Shown here piece after piece: positions 1 to 5,826 of a stretch of 7,658 nucleotides of DNA. The notes beneath the pieces were generated by a model. That model was not told the origin of the DNA. It made no database searches and saw only the letters and a program-made list of their open reading frames with translations. Both the position numbers and the translations under genes were made by a program. The stretch lies in the NCBI GenBank assembly GCA_007128755.1, contig SKWV01000033.1, forward strand, positions 1 to 7,658. The letters run 5' to 3'. The stretch is from Trueperaceae bacterium. GTDB lineage: Bacteria; Deinococcota; Deinococci; Deinococcales; Trueperaceae. Position 1 is the first letter of the stretch. The number at the start of each line of letters is the position of its first letter.

Positions 1-788
1 ACCTCCTCGGCCGGGACGTAGCCCCGCAGCACGCTCACGGCGCCGACGGTCTCCGTGGCCGCGCGCGCCTCCTCGAAGCGGAGCTCGTCCTCGGCTCGCC
101 GCAGCCACGCTTCGACGTCGGGCCGCGCGACGCTCAGGTCCTCGAGCCGCTCGCGCGTGCGACGCAGCTCGTCGCCGACCTCCTCGATCGCACGAACCAG
201 TTGCTCGGGCGACGTGTCGGGCAGCGGGATCTCGTCTCGTACCTTCGCTGCCTCCACCGCCTCGCGGTCCCCGACCAACGCGAGGAAGAGGTGCTCCCGG
301 TCGTGGCCGAGCTCCACCCATGCGGCATCGTCGATGGCGTCCGGTGGCTGCCGGCGCGGTGGGCGAGCCAAGCGTACGCCCACGCCTTGGGCGTACAGCC
401 GCCGGATGGTGGCGGGGTCGAAGGCGCCGAACGGCGCCAGGCGCTGCTGCTGCACGTCGAGCTCATCGTGGGTCCGGCGCAGGTCCTCGAGGCGTGCGGC
501 GAGGCGCTCGACCTCGGCCACGACCTCCTCCGACGACCTCCGGGCGGGAGCAGGCCGATCGCCGTCCTTCGGTCCCCGTCCGTCACGCGCCGGCCGCGCC
601 GCCTCGGCGAGCACGAAGGCGGCGTGCCGCGCGGTCTCGAGCCGCGCCCGGACGATGGCCGCGCCGTCGGCGGAGCTCTTCGGCGCCCCGGCCAGGTGCA
701 GCACCCCGGCGTCCTGCAGGGCGGCGAGCATCGCCTCCTGCTCGGGGCGGGCGCTCGCGAGCGTCACCTGCTTCATGGGGACGATCAC
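1..788 (-). CDS. atpI: V-type ATPase subunit I, N-terminal part (cut by left window edge)
   Basis: Subunit I (V-ATPase a-subunit family) links the peripheral stalk to the membrane and provides the ion half-channels. The window holds 262 residues, all from the N-terminal cytoplasmic region; the membrane helices lie beyond base 1. I chose the GTG at 788 because it gives the N-terminus MIVPMKQVTL, typical of bacterial subunit I. It also overlaps the stop of the D gene as GTGA, and GGGAG lies 8 bases upstream (797-801). An ATG at 776 (M5) is the alternative. Visible features are an alpha/beta domain with DAGVLHL (residues 26-32), an Arg/Pro-rich linker (about 64-84), coiled-coil stretches (about 86-118 and 195-245), the family-like segment LAPFGAFDPATIRRL (117-131), and RGYVP (255-259), matching the G-W/Y-V-P motif before the second half of the cytoplasmic domain. 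The frame is open to the edge. Family assignment is confident; H+ or Na+ specificity cannot be told. Confidence 0.9.
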   Translation of the reverse strand, partial: MIVPMKQVTLASARPEQEAMLAALQDAGVLHLAGAPKSSADGAAIVRARLETARHAAFVLAEAARPARDGRGPKDGDRPAPARRSSEEVVAEVERLAARLEDLRRTHDELDVQQQRLAPFGAFDPATIRRLYAQGVGVRLARPPRRQPPDAIDDAAWVELGHDREHLFLALVGDREAVEAAKVRDEIPLPDTSPEQLVRAIEEVGDELRRTRERLEDLSVARPDVEAWLRRAEDELRFEEARAATETVGAVSVLRGYVPAEE

Positions 789-1390
789 ACCGCGCGCTCC
801 CGCTCCATGCTCTTGGCTTTCGCGATCTTGGCGCGCACCACCTCGGCCGCTTGCAGGTCGCCCAGCGCGATGCGGATGGTGCGCAGGGCCTCCTCGGCGG
901 CAGGGATCTTCACGTTCTCGAACAGGTTCACGCGCTGGCTCGTGAGCCGGAGCTCGTCGGCCAAGCGGCTGCGGCCCTCGGCCAGGACCCGCCGACGGAG
1001 GCGCGCCTCCACCAGCCGCTCCAGCACCGGGAGCGCGTCGTCGACCCACGACGGCGTCGCCTCGAGGGGCGGCGGGCGACGGAGGTAGGTGACGCCCTCG
1101 AGCGTCGGCACGCTCACGCCCGCCACGCTCGTCTCCCCGATGCGCACCTCCTCGATCGTGAGGAACGCGTCGAGGGCCTGACCTTCGGCCCAGAGATCGA
1201 TCCATTCGCCCAGCTCGCGGCGCACGCGCGCCTCCTCGTCGCTCACCTCCTGCACCGCGCGATCGACGCGCCGGAGCTCGACCTGGAGTTGCTGCTGCTT
1301 GAGGCGCAGCGTCGGGAGGTAGCGCCGGTAGCGCGCCAGCGCGTCGCGCTGGCGCTTGAGCTCGTGCTTGCTGGCGACGACGCGGCTCAC
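785..1390 (-). CDS. atpD: V-type ATPase subunit D (central rotor shaft)
   Basis: Subunit D is the long helical hairpin that forms the rotating shaft inside the A3B3 head, analogous to F-ATPase gamma. The 201-residue product fits the family's usual length of about 200-215. The N-terminal helix (about 7-60) includes KHELKRQRDALARYRRYLP and is rich in Arg, Gln and Leu. A middle beta-rich part (about 80-105) follows. The C-terminal helix carries the family signature RVNLFENVKIP (153-163), followed by RTIRIALGDLQ and VVRAKIAK (170-191). The start is GTG at 1390, overlapping the TGA of the B gene by 4 nt (GTGA), with a G-rich ribosome-binding-like stretch (GGGGGTG) 5 bases upstream. The reading frame continues open upstream inside the B gene, but that extension is an out-of-frame shadow of B. 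The next gene (subunit I) overlaps its stop by 4 nt, so translation is probably coupled on both sides. Confidence 0.95.
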   Translation of the reverse strand: MSRVVASKHELKRQRDALARYRRYLPTLRLKQQQLQVELRRVDRAVQEVSDEEARVRRELGEWIDLWAEGQALDAFLTIEEVRIGETSVAGVSVPTLEGVTYLRRPPPLEATPSWVDDALPVLERLVEARLRRRVLAEGRSRLADELRLTSQRVNLFENVKIPAAEEALRTIRIALGDLQAAEVVRAKIAKAKSMERERAV

Positions 1391-2688
1391 GCCGGCACCC
1401 CCGGCCAATGGCGCTCGATGAGCGCCGTCGCCAGACCGGTCTCGGCCGGCTCGAACGACTCGGCCAGCAGGCGCCAGCCCACGTCGAGCGCGCGCTCGAG
1501 CGGCAGATCGACGGCGAGGCTCATCAACCGCTCCTCGAAGCCGACGCCGTAGCGCAGCAGCCGCTCGTCCCAGTCGCTCATGCGGAAGCCCATGGCGCGC
1601 TTCTCGAGCGTCTCGCGGTAGCCGGCGTAGAGGCCGATCATCGCGTTCATGAGCGGGCGGTGATCGTCGCGCGTCGCGCCGTTGACCAGTTGCTTGAGCC
1701 GGCTGAGCGAGCCGAACGGCTCGATCCGCCCACCGCGCAGGTAGAGCTGCCCCTCGGTGATGTAGCCGGTGTTGTCGGGCACGGGGTGGGTCACGTCGTC
1801 GCCGGGCATGGTGGTGACCGCCAGGATCGTGATCGAACCGGCGTCGTCGAAATCGACCGCCTTCTCGTAGCGGGCCGCCAACTGGCTGTAGAGGTCGCCG
1901 GGGTAGCCGCGGTTCGACGGGATCTGCTCCATCGTGATGGCCACCTCCTTGAGCGCGTCGGCGAAGTTCGTCATGTCGGAGAGCAGCACCAGCACCCGAT
2001 GGCCACGGAGCGCGAAGCGCTCGGCGACCGCCAGCGCCAGGTCGGGCACGAGCAGGCACTCGACCGTCGGGTCCGCGGCGGTGTGGATGAACGCGACCGT
2101 GCGCGCCAGCGCCCCAGCCGCTTCGAGGGTGTCGCGGAAGTAGAGGTAGTCGTCGTGCTTGAGCCCCATCCCACCCAGCACGATGCGGTCGACCTCGGCC
2201 TGCAGCGCGAGACGCGCGAGCAGTTCGAGGTAGGGCTCACCCGGCACGGAGAAGATCGGCAGCTTCTGGCTCTCCACCAGGGTGTTGAACACGTCGATCA
2301 TCGGGATGCCCGTGCGGACCATCGTGCGCGGGATGACCCGCTTGGCGGGGTTCACGGAGGGCCCGGCGATGTCGATGACCTCGTCGTCGATCGCGGGACC
2401 GCGATCGCGCGCCCGTCCCGCGCCGTCGAACACCCGGCCGAGGATCGCGTCGGAGGCGCTCACCCGCATGGGGCGACCGAGGAAGCGCACCCGCGCGTCG
2501 GTCGGCAACCCGCGGGCGCCGGCGAACACCTGCAGGTAGGCGCGGTCGCCCTCGAGCCGCACCACCTGCGCCAGCGACGACCCGCCGGGCCAGCTCACCT
2601 GCGCCAGCTCGCGGTAGGTGGCGTCGCCCGCGCGCACCGCGACGACGTTCCCGGCGATGCGCTCGAGCCGCACGTAGGCCTTATGCAT
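1387..2688 (-). CDS. atpB: V-type ATPase subunit B (non-catalytic, nucleotide-binding fold)
   Basis: Subunit B alternates with A in the catalytic head and contributes to the nucleotide site without hydrolysing ATP itself. The 433-residue product is a usual length for bacterial B. Domains are an N-terminal beta-barrel (about 1-75), a RecA-like fold (about 115-345) and a C-terminal helical domain. At the position of the P-loop it has LPIFSVPGEPY (143-153), which lacks the Lys-Thr of a functional Walker A; this is the expected state for B. Other signatures are LSDMTNFADALKEVA (236-250), MEQIPSNRGYPGDLYSQLA (253-271), VTTMPGDDVTHPVPDNTGYI (291-310) and SLSR (327-330), where Arg330 is the likely arginine finger acting on the A site. 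This wording resembles spirochaete/chlamydia-type B subunits more than archaeal ones. The ATG lies within an 8-nt overlap with the A gene and has a near-perfect Shine-Dalgarno upstream. Confidence 0.97.
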   Translation of the reverse strand: MHKAYVRLERIAGNVVAVRAGDATYRELAQVSWPGGSSLAQVVRLEGDRAYLQVFAGARGLPTDARVRFLGRPMRVSASDAILGRVFDGAGRARDRGPAIDDEVIDIAGPSVNPAKRVIPRTMVRTGIPMIDVFNTLVESQKLPIFSVPGEPYLELLARLALQAEVDRIVLGGMGLKHDDYLYFRDTLEAAGALARTVAFIHTAADPTVECLLVPDLALAVAERFALRGHRVLVLLSDMTNFADALKEVAITMEQIPSNRGYPGDLYSQLAARYEKAVDFDDAGSITILAVTTMPGDDVTHPVPDNTGYITEGQLYLRGGRIEPFGSLSRLKQLVNGATRDDHRPLMNAMIGLYAGYRETLEKRAMGFRMSDWDERLLRYGVGFEERLMSLAVDLPLERALDVGWRLLAESFEPAETGLATALIERHWPGVPA

Positions 2689-4411
2689 CCGGGCTCACCT
2701 CCGCGACGAGCGCGCGCAGACGCTCGCGAGCAGCGTCGAACGACGCCTCGCCCCAGGGGCAGCGGTTCCACTCCTTCGTCGCCTGCGTCATGCGCGCGAA
2801 CAGGCGGCGGGCGCCGTCCTTGTCGTCGAGCCGCAGCGGCGTGCGCAGCAGGCGCACCAGCTCACCGAACACCGCGCTCTGGCGCTCGGCGCCGGTGGCG
2901 GCGTCGACGTCGTCGAACGCGTCCTGCTGGAGGTAGGCGGCGTCGACGTACTCGGCCTGCAGGTAGCGGACGAAGTCGTCGAGGGCCGTCCCCTCCTCGC
3001 CGACCACCTTCATCATCTCCTCGACCTCGTGGCCGGCGCGCAGCAGCGCGCGCACGAACGCGACGTCGCTCCGGGAGACGACGCCGAGGTAGTGGCTCCA
3101 GCTCTCGAGCGGATCGATCGCGGGGTAGCGCCGGGCGTCCGAGCGCTCGCGCGACAGCCCGTGGAACGCGCCCACGACCTTGAGCGTCGCCTGCGTGACG
3201 GGCTCCTCGAGGTTGCCGCCGGCCGGACTGACGGTGCCGCCGATGGTGACCGACCCGGTCGACCCGTCGCGCAGCGACACCAGGCCGCCGCGCTCGTAGA
3301 AGGCGGCGATGACGGACTCGAGGTAGGCGGGGAACGCCTCCTCGCCGGGGATCTCCTCGAGCCTGCCCGACACCTCGCGCAGCGCCTGCGCCCAGCGGCT
3401 CGTCGAGTCCGCGAGCAGCAGCACGTCGAGCCCCATCTGACGGTAGTACTCGGCGATCGTGACCGCCGTGTAGACGCTGGCCTCGCGCGCCGCCACCGGC
3501 ATCGAGCTGGTGTTGCACACGATCACCGTGCGCTCCATCAGGCTGCGGCCGGTGCGCGGGTCGATGAGCTCGGGGAACTCGCGCAGCGTCTCGACCACCT
3601 CGCCGGCGCGCTCGCCGCAGGCGGCGATCACCACCACGTCGACCTCGGCGTGGCGGCTCATGAGTTGCTGCAGCACGGTCTTCCCCGCCCCGAACGGACC
3701 GGGGACGCAGAAGGTGCCGCCGCGCGCCACCGGGAAGAGCGTGTCGACGATGCGGATCTTCGTGACGAGCGGCTCCTCGGGCCGGAGCCGCTCGCGGTAG
3801 GCGCGCAGCGGCCGCTTGACTGGCCAGCGCTGCAGCATGCGCACCTCACGCGTGTGGCCGCGGTCGTCGTCGATCGTCGCGATCACGTCGGCGACGGTGT
3901 GGTCGCCCGCAGCGGCGATCGCGCGCACGGTCCACCAGCCCTCGAGGTCGAAGGGCACCATCACGCGGTGCAGGAACTGGCCCTCGGGCACCGTGCCGAG
4001 CGCGTCGCCGGCGAGCACCGCGTCGCCGACCGTCACGCTCGGCGTGAAGGGCCAGCGACGCTCGCGGTCGAGCGGGTCGAGGTAGCGGCCGCGCGGCAGG
4101 AAGTGCCCGCTCGCGGCGGCGAGCTCGAAGAGCGGGTTCTGCAGGCCGTCGACCACCCGGCCCAGGAGTCCCGGCCCGAGCTCGGCGGACAGCATCTCGC
4201 CCGTGAACTCCACCTGGCCACCGACGTAGAGGCCGATCGTGTCCTCGAACACCTGCAGGTCGGCGTAGTCGCCACGGACGCGGATCAGCTCCGCCTTGAG
4301 CCGCAGGCCGTCCAGGAGGGCGTAGCCGACCTCGTTCTGGACCACCGGCTCGTTGAACGAGGCGGTGATGAGCGGTCCGCTCACGGCGACGATCCTACCG
4401 ACGTTAGGCAT
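2681..4411 (-). CDS. atpA: V-type ATPase catalytic subunit A
   Basis: Subunit A binds and hydrolyses (or makes) ATP in the A3B3 head of the rotary ATPase. From the ATG at 4411 the product is 576 residues, normal for the family. The frame is open further upstream, but that extension lies over the preceding gene, whereas MPNVGRIVAVSGPLI is the expected N-terminus. Domains are a beta-barrel (about 1-70), the A-specific bulge (about 115-200), a RecA-like core and a helical C-terminus. Catalytic features are intact: Walker A GPFGAGKT (238-245), catalytic glutamate in GER (Glu267), Walker B region LLLADSTSRW (331-340), and the segments EEIPGEEAFPAYL (352-364) and SPAGGNLEEPVTQ (395-407). The ATG overlaps the end of the preceding DUF2764-like gene by 8 nt (ATGCCTAA), with GAGG 6 bases upstream; its own TAA overlaps the start of B by 8 nt. 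The intact P-loop here and the degenerate one in the next gene fix which is A and which is B. Confidence 0.98.
   Translation of the reverse strand: MPNVGRIVAVSGPLITASFNEPVVQNEVGYALLDGLRLKAELIRVRGDYADLQVFEDTIGLYVGGQVEFTGEMLSAELGPGLLGRVVDGLQNPLFELAAASGHFLPRGRYLDPLDRERRWPFTPSVTVGDAVLAGDALGTVPEGQFLHRVMVPFDLEGWWTVRAIAAAGDHTVADVIATIDDDRGHTREVRMLQRWPVKRPLRAYRERLRPEEPLVTKIRIVDTLFPVARGGTFCVPGPFGAGKTVLQQLMSRHAEVDVVVIAACGERAGEVVETLREFPELIDPRTGRSLMERTVIVCNTSSMPVAAREASVYTAVTIAEYYRQMGLDVLLLADSTSRWAQALREVSGRLEEIPGEEAFPAYLESVIAAFYERGGLVSLRDGSTGSVTIGGTVSPAGGNLEEPVTQATLKVVGAFHGLSRERSDARRYPAIDPLESWSHYLGVVSRSDVAFVRALLRAGHEVEEMMKVVGEEGTALDDFVRYLQAEYVDAAYLQQDAFDDVDAATGAERQSAVFGELVRLLRTPLRLDDKDGARRLFARMTQATKEWNRCPWGEASFDAARERLRALVAEVSPDA
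2695..2702 (-). promoter_or_regulatory. Strong ribosome-binding site for subunit B
   Basis: GGAGGTGA lies 6 bases upstream of the ATG at 2688, inside the last codons of the A gene. It is the closest match to the anti-Shine-Dalgarno sequence among the operon's start sites. It fixes the start of B and suggests that B can recruit ribosomes itself as well as by coupling from A. That would suit the equal need for A and B in the A3B3 head. Confidence 0.75.
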
Positions 4412-4964
4412 GGGAGGCCTCGATCCGCCGCAGCGTCGCCTCGAGCTCGGCCCAACCGGCATCGGGGTCCCAGGTCGCCCGGCGCCACGCGAGTCGGAGC
4501 TGCACCGCGCGCGCGAGCAGCGCACCGAAGCCGTCGGGCGCCGCCGTGGTGAACTCGTCGGCGAGGCGCCAGCGCAGCGCGTCGAGCGCACGTTCGCGCT
4601 CGCCCGGGTGGGGTGCCTCGAACGCCTGCGTCACGCCGGCTGCCACGTCGCCGCGGAACCCGGCCGCCGTGCGGGCTGCGGGCCCCACGTCACGGTGCGT
4701 GCGCGCCGAACGGGCCTGCACCACGGCGTCGTCGACCTGCGCGGCGAGATCCGCCCAGGCGCGCGCGGCCTGATCGTGCGGGGGCCTAGGATCGGTCGGC
4801 GGCTCCGCCCCTGCGTCTCCGGGTGGCACGAGCACCGCGGCGAGGTCGTCGTGACGCGCCTCGCTCACGAAGCCACGGCACGCCTCCAAGAACGCCGTGG
4901 GCGACCACTCCGGACGTTCGGTCAGCCGCGGGGTGGGGGTGCCCGCGAGCAGGTAGGTGATCAA
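4404..4964 (-). CDS. DUF2764-like protein of V-type ATPase operon (possible extra ATPase subunit)
   Basis: This 186-residue soluble protein has no established biochemical function. It lies between E and A, where bacterial EXABDIK-type operons carry a conserved uncharacterised gene. The N-terminus MITYLLAGTPTPRL and the following FLEACRGFV (about 26-34) resemble the start of DUF2764 proteins (Y-x-L-V-A-x-L-P followed by an F-L-x-x-C helix). The C-terminal part, RALDALRWRLADEF and LLARAVQLRLAWRRATWD (about 125-167), resembles their closing helices. A Pro/Asp-rich linker separates two mainly helical parts; no membrane helix or catalytic motif is visible. The start is TTG at 4964, chosen because it is the only start that keeps the family-like N-terminus. 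It overlaps the E stop as TTGA and has GGAG 8 bases upstream (4973-4976). I infer a structural or assembly role in the ATPase, perhaps replacing the C subunit, which is not seen. Family assignment is by remembered pattern, not by a search. Confidence 0.75.
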   Translation of the reverse strand: MITYLLAGTPTPRLTERPEWSPTAFLEACRGFVSEARHDDLAAVLVPPGDAGAEPPTDPRPPHDQAARAWADLAAQVDDAVVQARSARTHRDVGPAARTAAGFRGDVAAGVTQAFEAPHPGERERALDALRWRLADEFTTAAPDGFGALLARAVQLRLAWRRATWDPDAGWAELEATLRRIEASHA

Positions 4965-5623
4965 CGGCGCGGCTCCGGCACGCCCGCAGGCCTTCCGGCC
5001 GCCGCATCCTTCGGCGCGACGCGCGGCAGGATCTCGGCCAGGCGGGGACGGAGGTGGTGCCCCAGGGCCTCGGCGATGGCGTCGATCGTGAAGTCGTGCT
5101 CGATGTGATCGTCACTCATCGACAGGCGGAACCCCTTGACGATGCTGTTGTCGAGCCGCAGCTCGACGCCCGCCGCCAGCTTGTCGCGGTAGCGCTGCGC
5201 GTAGAGGCCGACCATCTCGTCGAGATCGGCCTGGTTGAGGAGCATCGCCGTGCGGCGTTCGCGGCTGCTGCGCGCGCCGTACGCCTCCGCCATCTTCACG
5301 AGCATCTCGGCGAGGAGGCCCGGCCGCAACTCCTCCGTCAACGAGTCGTGCACCAGGTCGTCCAGCATGCGCTCGAACGACTGGCTCACGGCGATGAGCA
5401 GATCGCGACCCGCCTGATCGAGCGCGACCACGCTGCGCTCGGTGAACGCCCGCGCGTCGCGCTCCGCTTGCTCGAGCAGGGCTGCCGCCTGAGCTTCGGC
5501 CTCGCGCACCGAGGCGGCAGCCTTCGCCTCGGCGTCCTCGATGATGACGCGAGCGCGTCGTTGTCCCTCGTCGACGGCGTCACGTTGCAGACGATCGATG
5601 AGGGCCTGGAGGTCCTCCGGCAT
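4961..5623 (-). CDS. atpE: V-type ATPase subunit E (peripheral stalk)
   Basis: Subunit E forms the peripheral stalk that stops the catalytic head from turning with the rotor. The 220-residue product from the ATG at 5623 has the expected two parts. The first is a long charged N-terminal helix rich in Ala, Glu, Arg and Gln (about 1-75, including IIEDAEAKAAASVREAEAQA), predicted coiled coil. The second is a globular C-terminal head (about 80-200) with LVKMAEAYG, LNQADLDEM and VKGFRLSMSDDHIEHDFTIDA, the last like the conserved G-G-hydrophobic segment of E/NtpE. The tail after residue 200 is Pro/Arg/Ala-rich and probably disordered. GGAAGG lies 7 bases before the ATG. The frame is open upstream to 5917, but that part crosses the intergenic hairpin and runs into the end of the peptidase gene, so I reject it. 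This is the first gene of the visible operon. No partner G/H gene is seen, although archaeal-type E pairs with one. Confidence 0.92.
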   Translation of the reverse strand: MPEDLQALIDRLQRDAVDEGQRRARVIIEDAEAKAAASVREAEAQAAALLEQAERDARAFTERSVVALDQAGRDLLIAVSQSFERMLDDLVHDSLTEELRPGLLAEMLVKMAEAYGARSSRERRTAMLLNQADLDEMVGLYAQRYRDKLAAGVELRLDNSIVKGFRLSMSDDHIEHDFTIDAIAEALGHHLRPRLAEILPRVAPKDAAAGRPAGVPEPRR

Positions 5624-5695
5624 GCCGGTCCCTTCCGCCTGAGGTCGGGCGTTCCCCGGCCATGATGCAGGCGCGCCCTCGCGGGGCACGCACCC

Positions 5696-5724
5696 ATTCG
5701 AACAAGGGCCGGAGGGTCGGACAA
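5696..5724 (-). promoter_or_regulatory. Weak sigma70-like promoter candidate for the ATPase operon
   Basis: Reading the minus strand, TTGTCC (5724-5719) is followed after exactly 17 bases by TCGAAT (5701-5696). Each matches four of six consensus bases of the -35 (TTGACA) and -10 (TATAAT) boxes. It lies in the most AT-containing part of an otherwise GC-rich gap, downstream of the hairpin. It would place a transcription start about 65 bases before the ATG of subunit E. Such matches occur by chance, and the organism's sigma factor preference is unknown. Confidence 0.25.
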
Positions 5725-5760
5725 GGAACAAACGTCCGCTGGGACGGGCCGTCGCCAACG

Positions 5761-5800
5761 CGACGCACGTGGGGGCGGGTCGTCGCCCCCACGCGCGTCG
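5761..5800 (-). terminator. 17-bp inverted repeat, probable terminator of the peptidase gene
   Basis: Bases 5761-5777 pair with 5784-5800 around a 6-base loop. Sixteen pairs are Watson-Crick. The remaining position (5767/5794) is A-C if read from the plus strand but a U-G wobble in minus-strand RNA, so the perfect hairpin exists only in the transcript running the way the genes do. It starts 26 bases after the peptidase stop and lies about 140 bases before subunit E. No U-tract follows directly, so it is not a classical intrinsic terminator. It could stop transcription with help, act as an RNA 3'-end stabiliser, or be a protein-binding palindrome. Confidence 0.6.
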
Positions 5801-5826
5801 GCTCGATCGTCGCCGGTCCGCCTGGG

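Larger units (their letters stand above)
5624..5826 (-). other. Intergenic region between peptidase gene and ATPase operon
   Basis: This 203-base gap is the only non-coding stretch in the window. It contains the 17-bp hairpin, the weak promoter candidate and the ribosome-binding site (GGAAGG, ending 7 bases before the ATG) of subunit E. Reading frames cross it on both strands, but they have no recognisable protein pattern and no support from neighbouring genes. I see no riboswitch or tRNA-like fold in it. Confidence 0.6.

Noticed and set aside
55..1552. Several long plus-strand frames opposite subunits I and D, and a minus-strand frame at 134-586
   Set aside because: The subunit I frame on the minus strand explains this stretch completely up to the window edge; the others are shadows in GC-rich DNA.
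1387..2688. Loss of the P-loop in subunit B read as an inactivating mutation
   Set aside because: A degenerate P-loop is normal for V-type B subunits, which are non-catalytic; the rest of the protein is intact.
1408..3183. Plus-strand reading frame of 591 codons antisense to B and A
   Set aside because: It is a GC-driven shadow: it runs fully opposite well-recognised ATPase genes, its product is rich in Arg, Ala, Gly and His without any family motif, and it has no supporting neighbours.
3029..4552. Plus-strand reading frame of 507 codons antisense to subunit A
   Set aside because: Same reason: low-complexity Arg/Ala/His-rich translation opposite a gene with intact catalytic motifs.
4412..4591. 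N-terminal extension of subunit A by 60 residues
   Set aside because: It lies in the wrong frame over the DUF2764-like gene, and the ATG at 4411 gives the expected family N-terminus.
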